A stretch of DNA of 64,000 nucleotides from Branchiostoma floridae. Taxonomy: Eukaryota > Chordata > Leptocardii > Amphioxiformes > Branchiostomatidae. Every line of letters starts with the position of its first letter. Positions within the stretch are counted from its first letter, which is position 1. The DNA lies in the NCBI RefSeq assembly GCF_000003815.2, contig NC_049987.1, positions 2,882,068 to 2,946,067 on the forward strand. Direction: 5' to 3'. Positions 22,480-34,679 of this stretch are shown one piece after another. The translations under genes were made by a program, and so were the position numbers. A model generated the notes under the pieces. The model was not told the DNA's origin, did no database searches, and was given only the letters and a program-made list of their open reading frames with translations.

Positions 22480-22782
22480 CAAGAGACTAGCAACATTTTT
22501 CTTGTCTTTTCTGGACCCATTTCTGTTGTTCTAGTATGATTAGACTTAGTACACCCTCCTCTCAGTTCATTTTCCGTCCTACAATTTATTTTCCTTAACC
22601 TACATGTCAGCTGTCTTTTACTACTGAAATTCCTTTTTTTAAAATATACTTTCATGATTCTAGCGTTGAACCCGGCTTTGCTTTCTTCATAGGCCGTCGG
22701 CAGCTTCCTGGCGGCTTTCGTCTCCTTTTTCTGGACGTAGTTCATGCGAATGAGGAGGGAGTTCACCCATGCTTTCGTTATT
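22480..22782 (-). pseudogene. Pogo-like DDE transposase relic, copy C
   Basis: The minus strand reads NSLLIRMNYVQKKETKAARK, then LPTAYEESKAGFNARI, the same segment as in copies A and B. Homology starts abruptly at 22,781 at the 3' tail of the large LINE and is lost after NARI at about 22,660; the remaining frame (to 22,480) is different sequence. The LINE therefore inserted in, or carried away, the upstream part of this copy. Confidence 0.65.
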
Positions 22783-22836
22783 GAATGAATGAATGAATGA
22801 ATGAAGACCTTTATTGTACAAACATACCCACTGGGT

Positions 22837-25043
22837 TCAGTACAGAATATAGAAACAGATGTGCTTTATAAGTAAAGGTTTGTCTAAATTCATAAGGAAT
22901 ATAAATTTGTCTATATTACTTAGATGTATGAAGTGTCGGAACATTGGTTCTATCAGACTATAGATTTCAGCTCTCTCTTTCTTGTGCAAACTACATTCTA
23001 CTACAAAATGATGTTCGTCTTCTAACTTATCTAGATTGCAGTATCTACATAAACGTTGTTCTAGAGGAGTGCGGTTATGTCTTCCGGTTTCAATGTGTAG
23101 TTTGTGGCAACTGATTCGTAGTTTTGTGACGGCCATCCTGTGCCGAATGTCAATATCCAGGTATTTTTCTGCATTATAGGTGGTTTTGAACAGTCTGTAA
23201 GACCTCAATTTGTTTTTAGCGGATCCACCTTTGTTATCATTGTGTAGCTCTCTTAGAAAAGTTTGAAAATAAATGTCTTTCAGACGCTGATTGATAGAGT
23301 TGATAATTTGAGACGAATTTGTGTTATGCTGTAGAGGACAGTGCCATACATAACCATGACCGCATTCCTCCAGTGACTGGCGAACTCCTGAAGCCCAACA
23401 CTTGGCTCCAGCTTTGTCTAAATCTATCTGGCAAGAGAGAGCGTCTAACTGGAAACTGTCTGCTGGAACTTTCTGGCGAAGTCTAATTAAGTGTTTGATA
23501 GCATTTAGGGAGGCTTCCAAATGAATAAAGAACCTCCCTAACTCGGCTCTAGCGGCGAGTCCACATGTGGATCTTAGTACGTGTAGGGTTTGCTTACAGA
23601 ATTTTAGGTGGATGGATTCAATAGGACAGGATTTGGAGCTTTTAACAGAACCCCAGATTTCCGACCCATAGAGAATTATGGGCTTGACGCAGGTATCAAA
23701 AAGTTTGTTTCTGACAGACAAAGGCGTGTCGGCTTTGTCTAGAGGTTGATTTATCCCAAATAAAGCTTTCAGTCCCCTACTGTACAAGTGTTTGTTACGT
23801 TGTTTGCCTTGAAAGTACCCGCAGAGTTGACAACAATACCTAAATAACAATAGGTTGTCACTATTTCAACAGGATTGTTCTTATACATGAAATACACATC
23901 TTTTGGTATACGACCAACCTTAGTGAAAACAATTATTTTGGTTTTCCTAAGGTTCACATTTAGGTGCCATATTTGACAATATTCTTCTAGTCTATTTAAC
24001 GAACATTGTAGACCTTGCTTGTATTCAGAGAAAAGAACTAAATCATATGCATACAATAGACAAGAGACACGCTTACTGTACATAGTTGGTGGGTTACGGA
24101 TATCATTGTCAAAGGCAGATGTAATATCACTTAAAAATAAATTGAATAAAGTTGGGCAGTTTGTGACAAAAGGCTCTGTCAAACCTTGACTATATTTCAC
24201 ACGATTAGTGGTTTTTGAATACATGTCTTTGATGGTTTGAAGAAAGTTGCCCTGTATACCTAACTTGTTTAATTTGTATAGGAGGCCATTTCTCCAGACG
24301 GAGTCAAACGCTTTACTAAAATCTACGAAACATGCAAAGAGACGAGAATGTTTACGTAGATACTTGCTAACTAAAGGACTTAACACGAAGAGGTTATCTG
24401 TTCTAAAGTTCTTCCTAAACCCTGCCTGCTGGGGTTTAAAAAGACCAAGGAGGTTATATTCAGATCTGAATATAGCCTCCTTGAAAAGACTATTGTTTTC
24501 GGCATAACTAACTACACGATTGTTTAATATTGATGAGAATAATTTACCTAAGCAGCTAATTAAGGAGATTCCGCGGTAGTTGTCTGGGAGAGATGGGTCG
24601 CCGGATTTGTGGACTGGAACAATGTGACTAAGGGACCACTCCTGTTTCTAATACCCGTTTTGCAGACAATTGTTAAACAGTTGTAGGAGTGGCGTTTGAA
24701 GTACCGATTTACCGAATTTCAACATTTCATTTAAGATCAAATCATTTGCACTCGATTTATTGTTCTTGAGGTTTGAGATGGCATTATATAATTCTTCTGA
24801 CGTTATAGGGGAATCTAGAACGGATGGATTAGTAGCGGAGGACGACGGATTTAGTTGATCGGTTTCTGGAATAGGAGAGTCGTTTGTGCCATTATTAGGG
24901 AGTTGGTCTAAATTGCTAAAATGTTCAAACCACACTTCTTCTGAGATTTGGTTATTTTCTTGCGTTTTCGTCGGCTTTAGCTTATTAACTAAATTCCAAA
25001 AGGCGCCTGGATTTTTGTCTTTGAGGGTGGACAATTGAGTCAT
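22837..25043 (-). pseudogene. LINE ORF2: reverse transcriptase and C-terminal domain
   Basis: Fingers: SPITSEELYNAISNLKNNKS then, after a frameshift near 24,640, VPVHKSGDPSLPDNYRGISL. Motif A: FACFVDFSKAFDSVWRNGLL. The block between TNC and PTLFNLFLSDI lacks the nine or so residues where GVRQGC.LS should be. Motif C reads LLYAYDLVLFSE where YADD is expected, so a catalytic Asp is Tyr. A second frameshift near 23,800 leads to a 337-codon frame with the thumb (PIILYGSEIWG) and, at its end, CRYCNLDKLEDEHHFVVEC, the CxxC-H-C motif common in this clade. Both active-site lesions make the RT inactive. Confidence 0.85.
24446..24483. repeat. 38-bp palindrome inside the LINE RT
   Basis: The arms caaggaggttatattcaga and tctgaatatagcctccttg are inverted repeats with one mismatch pair, centred on AGATCT. 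The palindrome lies in the RT fingers and codes, on the minus strand, for an apparent extra stretch FKEAIFRSEYNLLGLF before PQQAGFRKNF. Confidence 0.85.
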
Positions 25044-25466
25044 GATTTGTTTGTGAAAGTCGGTTTTGTTCTTTTTTATCAGTTTTTTTTCATTCTTTCT
25101 TTCTTTTGAAGTATCTTCCCCTTATGTCGGAGTTAAATGGTTGTTTTGACAGTAAATATGCTAAGTTCTTTATTTCTCGTTTTTGTTCGTTACAACTCTT
25201 GTCAAACTATTGTTTATTTTGTCGTAGCTGCGGGCGTTTCTTATGATTACTTATCCGTACTGATAGAGACTTGAAACCAACGTCTCTCAGGATTGAACTA
25301 AATTCTGAAACAAGGGCTTCTATTTCTCCGGATCCATCAGATAATCTTTCGTATTTTGTGATGAGAGTGAATTCAGTCTATCAATGAAGTGAGATTGAGA
25401 AAGGACGTGGTTGAATTTCTGTGCAGATTTATCATCCCAATGAAATCGTTTTGGAGCGGGTTTTCT

Positions 25467-26341
25467 TTAAGGCTTTTGTTGTTTTCCATGATGGTTTTGA
25501 TGGTCTGTGTTTGATTTAATGAAGACTGATATCAGGCAGTGGTCCAAAAAGACGGTTAGCGGATGAACTTGAAGTAATAAGATGTTTTGTAGAAACGATT
25601 GGCTGGAAATTATGTAATCGACCGTGCTACTACCGTTTGGTTGGTGACAGGTATAGTTACCTTGTAGGTCCCCAGCCACCCTGCCATTTAATATTCTGAG
25701 ATCTGCTTGACAATGTATACAAAGATCACTCAAAAGTCGGCCAAACTTGTTCGGAGGTGCCTTATCCATACATTGTCTATCACTAACTTGGTTCGAGGAG
25801 CTGGCGGGAAAACCGTCGATGTTAATTTCGCTATCTACGTAATCACGTAGGTTACCAATACGCGCATTTAGATCTCCCCCAGCAAAACAAACCCATATGT
25901 ACTATATTTACTAATTTCCTCTTCAAGTATGTCTAATATATGGTTATCGGCATGTTTATGAGTAGAAGAAGCGCTTGGGCTAAGGTAAACTGAACATATG
26001 AATAGATATTTCGTAAGTCCTAAGGCGTTACGATCCATCTTTACCCAGAGGGCATCAATCGACTTAGAAGGTACTTTCTTGTTTTTGTAGAAAAATATAA
26101 TTCCCCCTGAGGAGCGTTTCGCTCGTTTACTTTTTGTTCTGAATAGATGAAAATAACTATAGTTAGCGATGTTGATTTTTGTGTTTTGAGTGCTCCGTGT
26201 TTCAAGTAACGAAAAGAAGTCGAATTTGCGAATTTTGTCTAAAAACTCTACATCTTCTAATTTAGAACCTAGGCCGTGAACATTCCAGGCGGCGAAGCAT
26301 TTGCTTCCGCCATTGAACATTTTCATCAATGAGATTTTCAA
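25467..26341 (-). pseudogene. LINE ORF2: apurinic-type endonuclease
   Basis: The start shows FAAWNVHGLGSKLEDVEFLD (N of the first metal site), then FFSLLETRS (catalytic E), SGGIIFFYKNKK and ICSVYLSPS. After a frameshift at about 25,880 the frame gives GGDLNARIG (D and N), STVDYIISS and LDHCLI in place of the usual SDHCPI (catalytic H kept). The order is that of exonuclease-endonuclease-phosphatase domains of LINEs. It precedes the RT with a short linker. Confidence 0.85.
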
Positions 26342-26443
26342 GAGAATTGTGTTTTACCTTAGTCATCAAATACTTTAACTCACGAGAGTGACAAGATCTA
26401 AAATGTCACAGCTAAAAATGTTAAGCTGAACCAATGATAAAAC

Positions 26444-27240
26444 AGTGTTACTTTACATACTTAGTTTCCTCAGAGATGACCCTTAGGAAGGAGTTGACGT
26501 TATCTCCTACTTACTGGAGGTCAGGGTCATCTCTGGGTAGAATGGAAGACAGGACGATTTGTGTGCGGAGGTACTTCTCATGCGTTATGTGTACTAACTT
26601 AAGGAAGTGCTGTGAAACTGCTGTTGCGTCCCGCGTATCCCGCCCATCGTTCGTGCCAACATGGAACAAGATCACATGAGGGTCCGGCATGGTTGTTTGT
26701 TCCACGCATTCTGTCGCTTGTGTTATGTTGTACGTCACATCACTTTTCGCACAGTTGTTTGGGCACAAGAGGTCCGTTTTGATACCATTTGTGTTTGAGT
26801 CCCCAAGGATTAATACGCCTGGTGGTAGTTCTCTGTGTTGTTGATTTGTCTCAGCTGTTTTGTTGTGTTGATTGGTGTTGACTTTGTCCACACAGGAGGT
26901 CTGCTTTGTTGCAGACTTTACACCCTGATCACGACGTTTCGCGCTTCTGTTTGAAATGTCGGTACATGCTTCCTCGCCAGGCACGCCATTGTTATCTTCC
27001 AGCACCTGGAACCTGTTTTGGACGCTGATTGTAGCTACTTCAAGTAACTTTTCTGCGCGTTCTGATGACTCGTCTGAGGTCTGAGTTTCTGTTGTTTTAA
27101 GCGAAGCGCTTGTTTGTAACATGCCGACAGCGAGAGCTAGCTAATCGTACTTCAGCTGGAGTGAATCGATCTGGTTTTGAAGTTCACACTTTGCTTCAGT
27201 CAGCTGCGCGATTTCATCCTGAAGTTGCTTTTGTCAGTAG
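26444..27240 (-). pseudogene. LINE ORF1 with SGNH esterase-like domain
   Basis: Before the ATG at 27,122 the same frame reads LQDEIAQLTEAKCELQNQID, a heptad coiled coil, interrupted by a TAG at 27,141-27,143. After a polar linker, PPGVLILGDSNTNGI holds the GDS nucleophile block and VILFHVGTNDGRDT the GTND block of SGNH hydrolases. LSSILPRDD follows, then a premature TAA at 26,511, after which the frame continues (VGDNVNSFLRVISEETKYVK) to about 26,444. Esterase-like ORF1 proteins are known from CR1/L2-type LINEs. The coiled coil would serve self-association. Confidence 0.8.
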
Positions 27241-27879
27241 AAGGAACTTCAATACACGCCTGGGTTTTCATTTTTTTTTTTCTATCGTGTTCATTCTTTG
27301 TGCCACAAAGTCTTCGAATAATTTTCTGTCCGAAATAGAGTTTGCAAGACAGGTTTCCAGTTTGTTCATACTGTCTTGTAAGACAGACAACAAAGAAAAC
27401 AATTCTGCTTGTGCATTGAAGTACTTTTTTTCTTATCTGTTAATATTTTGCAAGGCCTACATACATGTCTCATTCGAGGAATTCCTCTCATGTGCAACAT
27501 TATTTATTTCAAAATATATTGGTACAGTTTTGTATCTTGTCTGGTATGAGGTTAGTTCTGCTTCTTATAAATGAATAGTTCCTATTATTATCTAGGGAGG
27601 AAAAAAGGTTCATTTATTCGATTAGACATAACAATTCAGCTACAGAACTCCGGAGAAAACATTACATGTGTTGTCAGTTAATATCATCAATAAAAGCTTC
27701 AATCGCTCAGAGCCATACCTAAGACCCACACAGGCTACTCAATGTCAAAAAGCATCAGAACGCAAAGGGGGTCGTTCCATTCCACCCCACCCCCATCCCC
27801 TTTTTATACATGCATACCATGTAGTCAAGTAAGGGGTCGTCTCCTGTCGTGGACTGATCTTGTCACTTCATCATCAAGA

Positions 27880-28200
27880 CTAGGTATGCTCATACATCCG
27901 ATGCCCCCAGATTCTATCCAGTTGGTTCTTGAACTGCTTTACTGTACTGCTTTTAACCACTCTCTCTGGTAGGGACTTCCAATTTCTAACTGTTTTTGTG
28001 CTAAAGACATGCGCCCTAGTTCTTGACTTTGCAATGGGGAACTTCAGTTTCAAGCTGTGCCCTCTTGTTAGCAGGAGGTAGTTTATACAGTCTGGTACTA
28101 GATATATATATACTCCATGATATGAGTTGTACTGGTATAGATATGTTAGATTAAGAAAACTTAGAGTATAATTATATGGAGACCTGTTATTTTGCAAGAA
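27880..28200 (-). pseudogene. CR1-like LINE C-terminal end
   Basis: The minus strand reads YLLLTRGHSLKLKFPIAKSR, TRAHVFSTKTVRNWKSLPER and VVKSSTVKQFKNQLDRIW, then a stop. This is the typical C-terminus of CR1/Jockey ORF2 (RGH..KL, F..R....WNSLP..VV....V..FK..LD). It is 5'-truncated and unrelated to the LINE just downstream. Confidence 0.75.
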
Positions 28201-28204
28201 TTGT

Positions 28205-28829
28205 GGAATCACAATGATGAGAAACCATACACATTGTATACAATGCACTGCGACGGGCATGGGTGTGCAGCCACAAATGTGTAGGTTCAACTCGAGCGTT
28301 CTATTGTCTTGCCGAAACTATTTGCCGGGTGATATCACACTTGGAAGGCGTCAAGTATGTCCCCGAAGTCCGTTAGCAAAATTCTTGCAGCTTTCGTGGC
28401 TTTGTACTCCATAACATTCATTACACTTGCAGCGAGGTAACCAAGCGATTCTTCCAATTGCGATCTCCGGCGGTTCAGATACTCAATTTTATGTTTTATC
28501 CGATTCTAACACTTAGTAACTTAGTATAGCATTAGCCTTGTCTCCTTTTACATAACATACCTTAAAGGTAGATGAGTGAATTTGTTGACAAGAACCACAT
28601 CCTTACTAGTGAAGGATGAAATTAGATTCCCTCTCCAGTTGACCAATGGCATATTAATGTTTCCAAAAACGCCTCCCAATAAACGCCTCCCAATAATAGA
28701 TTTAGGGGATTACTGAAAGCCCATCAGACGATCGACTCTATACCGCAAACTATCAAGCCAAAGCATATACACATTCTTCAAGTTTAACGGAGATCCAGAC
28801 CTTTTGCTGTACACATCAATGAACGTAAA
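28205..28829. other. No gene recognised
   Basis: Contains a short tandem duplication of acgcctcccaataa near 28,665-28,700. No coding pattern is seen. Confidence 0.4.
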
Positions 28830-29345
28830 AAAAACGACCGCAGACTTGACGTCCACATACTGTGAAACATTAGTAGTTATGGTTTATTGATAAATATCAC
28901 TACATTTGCAGGCTAGGGCTGAATTGAAGTTGTGATATAAAAGTTAAACGCAACAAAACGCTCCAAATCATTATGTAACACAGGCAAATCATATCAATAG
29001 AAATATTAAACTATAATCTTAACCTCACGGCCACAAGGTAATCTGATGCTGTGAATTGTAGCAATGGCCCTCACAGTGGCAGCAAACGGTTCTCACGAAA
29101 TCGCGTACAGCAGTGGAGACAAAGGGCATCCCTGCCGAACACATCTTGAAAGAGAGAGGGGATAAGACAAAGTCTCACTGACAAACACTACACTAGAGAT
29201 ATTGTGATCGAAATCCACCTTCAAAAAACTAGGCCAAAGCCCATCTTAGCATGTGTTTTCTGGAGAAATCAGATGATCAAAGGCATTGCCCTAAACAAGG
29301 GAGATGACAGCACAGTCAATATTCTTCTTGTTCATGTAATAATTA
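28830..29345 (-). pseudogene. Tx1-like LINE reverse transcriptase relic, copy 2
   Basis: Counterpart of 636-1,130. The motif C region is decayed: QYADDNSAVV of copy 1 reads QYVDVKSAVV at about 28,840-28,870, and roughly 140 unrelated bases separate it from the rest of the palm, which resumes at 29,015 with the sequence for GREV upstream of PLRQGCP-type blocks. Confidence 0.6.
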
Positions 29346-31075
29346 CGTAAGTAATGATATCCCTCTGTAAACGGAGATTATACGAACACTAGGTACCTCA
29401 TGTCAGATTCCCTTACGGTGTCCTTGTCACCAACAAAGTATATATATTCATTTTTGTCTGCAACCTCTTTCGGTCACCGTACATATAAGGTTAGCTCACC
29501 CAAGACACTCTTTGAGTATTGACCAGGCCATACATACTTTCACAGGCTGTTGCGTCTAGATGTCGGATGTTAAGTTCTTGACTTTTGCTTTTTCCATTAC
29601 TTTCTTTAACGATGTACGGTAAGGCACTATGTTTTAAACGTTCAGTCTTGGACATGAAAAGTAAACATGCATCAATAACAAGCGCTAAATCGATTCAAAG
29701 GGAATTCTACCGTGCAACCACTGTTCGGTTATAATGCGGTATCTACAGATTAAAACTTGTTAGCCTCTCCAGCTTGAGTCTGCTATACCAGCACACACCT
29801 AATAGTTGCTTCGGCTTCTATATTGGCCTGTTATGCATCCATAACTCCTGTATTCTTCCGAGCCAATAGTACCACCGCTGTCCATCGATACCATTAATGT
29901 TGCCATTAATTGCACAGGTTGTCATTGGTTACCCCTTAAACTAGCAAAGCAAACATCTGCTCCATTTGGTTTGGGTGCCCCAATATGGCACCACAGGAGG
30001 TTGTCGTGTACAGTATTGCGCTGGGGTGTTTATACTCTAAAACTAAAAAAAAAAATAAAGTTATACATTCCTGCATTCCTAGTTAGAGATATTATGCAGT
30101 TAGCACCTGTTTCACCTGGAAAGTATATTAGATGCCCTAATAGGTTGACAGAGTACAAAACGAAAATAACCACTGTGGCCAGAGTTGTAGTAATTGACAC
30201 ATACAATTTCAATGAAACAATGCACATTATTCTGAAAAGTACATTTTGTAGTAACAAGTCAAAGGGATTTATTGCATAAACCCTGTCATGAAAAGCTGAA
30301 AACGTGATCAACCTTGTTCTTTGTTATATATTAATAATCTGCATACCTTCACTCCAGACTTTTTTTGCAATTTTTTTTAAATATGATAAATCATTAAAGT
30401 TAGTGTGGCCTAACAGGACACATGGAATCTTCCTCTTTTTTTTTTACGAAAGGTAGAGTATGATTCAAACAGAGATCTTTAGAGAGACCTTGCAACAAGT
30501 CACAAGTGTTTCACTTCGCGAGCACATAGTAGTTCCTTACGTCAGAACAACCAGAAGTATTTTCTATTAAAACTGGTGATATCAAGAGTGGCAACCGTCA
30601 ATGCTCGACTTAGAGCCATTTGAGACCGTAGGGTGGACAGGAAAATTACTCGATTTACTTTATGCAAATTGAGACAATGGCAACTTCCTGTATCCATGCG
30701 TAGACACTCTTTGATGAAGTTTAAATTTGGCCCGGGTTGATTTCATTCAGTCACAAGCGGCCGCATACTCCAGCCGATTCAATATTAACCAGAGCATCTA
30801 ATGCATCTCAAGCTGCAGTATGATACTCTTCGACGAAGGAATTTCAGCCAGAAGTCATCCTAGGTTTGTTTTTTTTTCGGCCCGTCTTGCCGTCATTCGA
30901 GTGGATGCCAGTGAGGATTTAAATGATTATTTGGTTTCCAGTCATATTTTGGATACTCATTAGTTACAATCATTTGGATGCACGACATCATACTTGTTCT
31001 AAAACTGTGTTCAAGATTCTGAACAGTGCGACATTTTTACTTTGTCAGCGCATTTTACGTACCTATGCCCACAAC
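29346..31075. other. Duplicated non-coding sequence, then nothing recognised
   Basis: 29,650-30,290 matches 1,240-1,740. The rest has no motif on either strand. Confidence 0.4.
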
Positions 31076-31079
31076 CGAG

Positions 31080-31330
31080 CGAAACATAAAGTCTGCCAGC
31101 AAGCTGCCAGTACTTTGAAGGAGTATCTATACCGGAGATTGACATTGCGCATGTTTTTTTTACATAATCTTTGTTCATTTTCTAAACCAATAGCAACAAC
31201 AAACTTATTTCATGCTTTTAACACAGAATCTATCAAAACTGTATCAAAAGCCTTCTCAAAATTAGTTATGATCACAATACCCTCAATATTTTTTCTTTTC
31301 ACAACACTTTAACTATACTTTTTAGATATT
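31080..31330 (-). pseudogene. L1/Tx1-like RT motif A fragment
   Basis: The minus strand contains NIEGIVIITNFEKAFDTVLI followed by DSVLKA, the motif A region of L1-clade RTs (usually LLIDFEKAFD). The Asp expected before FEKAFD reads Asn, so the catalytic residue is lost. Flanks are too decayed to follow. Confidence 0.55.
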
Positions 31331-32229
31331 CTCACTTATAGATCAGGCCTACCAGATAAACATAGTCTGATCCAAATGTATAATACTAGATATCACTTTC
31401 ATAAATTTACATTGTTATATTCTTGTAAATAACAATTAGTTGGTCAATTGGGTGTCGAAAGGACGACGATAAATCTCTAGGAGAACGCAGTTTTCCAGAG
31501 CTTGTGCGGGACGTTGTGCTATAGTTAATAGCCCTCTTCTCTCGTAGCAACTCTTCTCTTCATGACTTTCTTGATGGTAGGTAGAACGTAACATTCCTGT
31601 CATAGGACGATGGATCCGTCAATTCGCTGATCTTCCACGACTATTTCTTCCCTCACTGACTCTTGTTGAAGACGCTTTCTGTACCCTGACTCAGTGTCTT
31701 CAGGCTGTCCCATTCGACGGATAATCAGACGGCCGTTGGCATGGATAGCAGCCACAGAATGCCACAGTCAAGCTCCCTTCACAGACGTTCAGCTTCCCTG
31801 TTCGTCCCCTTTATCCATGCGTTCTGCACGTTTTTCAGCGAAAACCTTTCATCTAATTTACATTGTTGAAAGCCAGAAAAGGAAAAAAAAATGTGGAACC
31901 TCTCATAGTATGTTCTTAGTTGTATGCAAGTGGATCCTGTTATATAATGAGGAGTTCCTGTTGTTGTATTGTTCGCCATATGCACCTAGCGAAGAAATAA
32001 AATTGGTGACCATTATCAAATTGAATTACAAAAGGTTAAACAAATTGGAAATTTACTTTTAGTATTCTATATTCTGTTTATAGACATCTTCGATGTACCA
32101 AAGACTTTTACTGTCTTTACTTTGTCTTTAATTTCTTTGTGGTATCATTCCTTCTTTGGATATTTCGCCATACTATAACATTCATTAAATCGTCTCTGGA
32201 GCTGTCATATACACATGAGGTTGTTCTGT

Positions 32230-32680
32230 TTTCTTATCCTTGTTGAAAAGATAACGGTCTCTGTCACGGGCTGTCTAGGCTGATGGTGAGCAGGGCCGGG
32301 ATGTGTCTCTTGCCCTCGAGACCCATCACCGCAACCAGTGAACATCCCCCACCGGAACAATCGGCACTCCCGTCTGGTCCCAGTTCAAAATCATCTCATT
32401 TGGGATGTTGTGTTCACGGACCGCATCCTAGATTCTGGCGTTGAACCCGGCTTTGCTTTCTTCATAGGCCGTCGGCAGCTTCCTGGTGGCTTTCGTCTCC
32501 TTTCTCTAGACGTAGTTCAAGCAATTGAGACAGGAAGGAGTTCACCCAAGCTTTCGTTATTTCGATAGGCCTGCCAAACTCTAATAGCAGATTTCTGTTC
32601 TTCTCCAATACGATACTCATGGCGGCCGACATTACCAAAAGGCCACGGTACCTGCAAGTACGTAAGGAAAGCACGTTAAA
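32230..32680 (-). pseudogene. Pogo-like DDE transposase relic, copy B
   Basis: An acceptor-like cttgcag at 32,660 leads to GLLVMSAAMSIVLEKNRNLL, LEFGRPIEITKAWVNSF, LPTAYEESKAGFNAR, ILNWDQTGVPIVPVGDVHW and, after a frameshift, VMGLEGKRHIPALLTISLD. NWDQTGV holds the first catalytic Asp, and the G..GKR.I.ALL block is the usual continuation in DDE_1 transposases. The rest of the catalytic domain is absent. It lies directly after the last exon of the four-exon relic, suggesting one transcription unit or one element. Confidence 0.7.
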
Positions 32681-32822
32681 CTACTGTTATGACATGTAAG
32701 CCATCATACAAATTTTCAAGACGAATCATATTTCTTTTAACTGGCGTTTCGTCATTTTGGTTGGTGAATGTCGGAATGGAGCCATAGTCGATAATGGATA
32801 GGCTAAGACCCACTATCCTTAC

Positions 32823-34650
32823 CTCCAGCTCACCAATAGCGGCATGACGCCTCCCCTCCGCCGTTAGTTCCGTCAGGGTCATAGACACTGAAAGAGAAAG
32901 TTTACCGATAAGTAAAGGCATGAAGTAAAATGTGGCATCATACAGATAAGTACAGAGATTGTATGTATGTACCCGTTTTATTACTGGTCTGTGTTTTCTG
33001 ACACGTTTTCAAAAATAAATGTACTTGCAAAACTGATAAACTTTTAATTACCACTGCTTTCACTCCTTGAGATCACCCTCCCCTTACCAAGTAACTCGCC
33101 AATGTGGTCCTTGACAAGGCCTGCTGACGCTGTTTAGCGGACTATTTGCGCTGAGACCTACGAAAGTGAAATGGTTAAGATATGAGTCTTGGTTGGAATG
33201 AAGGTTTCCGACTATCAGTATTTCATCTTTGTTTCATTATTTATCATCAGGATGTGTCTGCTTACATCTCGAACTGAAATACATGAGAGGTCTTAAAGTA
33301 TGCTGCCTTTGGAATTGTTAGTCTATTGCAAATGATTTCGTCATTGAAAATCATCTTCATGATTAAAATAATAATATATATAATAATATTTTAATCATAG
33401 GTTTCAAATTCTCTGTTCTGCGTTACATAATAATCTCGAACCCCGCCCGTTAGATCTTTAATGAATGTCAGTCATAAGGTAGGCAATGACTACGTGACCC
33501 TGACATGCTCTGATTCCGATTCTCTTGACAACTGGGGGCAGAAATAAGGTGTTCACTTTAAATTTAGCTCATTGATAAACGTCTAAACGTCACCTCATCT
33601 GGTCATGGTAGCGGTGCCGCAAGGTGGCCCTGGCCTTTTTCTCTATTTCACTTCCCAAGATGTGGGGAACGCCTGGGATATTACCTTTCAGGAAATGATA
33701 TTAGGCAAAACATTACGTTATTATTATATATTATCAATGGGTGATCATAATTTATACGAGTCCTTTGTTCTTGGTATTTGGAGTTGTTGAAATAAGTTAT
33801 GAAGTTTGGTGCTGCGCCACGTATTGTTCTTGTCGTCTCTGTATATGCAAATGAAGAGATAAGAAAACATGTCAATGTTGTACATATTGAATGTTATCCG
33901 TATAATGCAAAAAAATTGATTACGCATTAGATGACGTTGGTGGTTACCATTTTCAAAAAATGAACATAAACGTATTTAAGACCCAATTCACTGCTTAGCT
34001 TTCATTGCTTACCTCATCAATTGCCTTGCGAAAGGGCATTCCCTCGTCATTTTGAACAGCGTACTTGCGCAGGGCATATTTTACTTTGCTGTATAAACAT
34101 GGATATGTACAATAATCTATCCATTGTTGCGCAGTACCGTGTAATTTTTCCTCTTACCAGCGGATGTTGACAGTATAAGCAAATAGACAATTTGTTCCAT
34201 TTAACGTACAGTGTGCGCATGTGGCTAAGATATCCAACAAAAATCCATACAGTACGATTTGAAAATCATGTTAACATTTCAGTAAAATGTTCAATAACAT
34301 GCATTCTTTGTGTTTCCAAACTAATTAACGAGATTTCGAAACTTTGCTAGAGAAAAAAAAATATATACAAAAACTGAAGCCGCCATGATACCCTCGTAAA
34401 CAATCATGCTTTAGCATGCAACGAAAATCAGTACAATCCGACGTGGAAATTGTATTAATATTTCACTACAATCTTTAATAATCTTTACTTTGTGTTCCCA
34501 AAATAATTGAGGGTAAATTCAAACTTTGCAAGAGGAAAAGAAGCGAAAAGTTGAATGGGAATGGGATATACTTACACAGAATTTGAGCCTATCAGGCAGT
34601 CTTTGACCCGTGGGAGTGAGGTGGGTGTTCAGCTCGGGCAAGTACTCAAT
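32823..34650 (-). pseudogene. Four-exon gene, copy B (decayed)
   Basis: Exon 1 (34,576 to about 34,650) encodes PELNTHLTPTGQRLPDRLKF but has lost the ATG. Exon 2 (34,013 to about 34,089) encodes VKYALRKYAVQNDEG and PFRKAIDE. Exon 3 (33,052 to about 33,130) encodes HIGELLGKGRVISRS. Exon 4 (32,823-32,887) encodes MTLTELTAEGRRHAAIGELE. Donors gtaagt, gtaagc, gtaatt and gtaagg are in place. Small indels (2 bases at the start of exon 2, about 7 in exon 3) break the frame. Exon 4 has the same length as in copy A. Confidence 0.65.
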
Positions 34651-34679
34651 ACTGACCAGACAAAAACTACGGGTAGCAA

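Larger units (their letters stand above)
22783..27240 (-). mobile_element. Nearly complete, inactive CR1/L2-type LINE
   Basis: A minus-strand non-LTR retrotransposon of about 4.45 kb. ORF1 (coiled coil plus SGNH esterase-like domain), an endonuclease, RT and a C-terminal Cys/His motif occur in this order. Its 3' end at 22,783-22,805 is a (gaat)n run on the plus strand, that is (attc)n on the coding strand, as usual for CR1/L2-type tails in place of poly(A). ORFs are broken by frameshifts (near 23,800, 24,640 and 25,880) and stops (26,511; 27,141). It is inserted next to a pogo-like relic. Confidence 0.85.
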
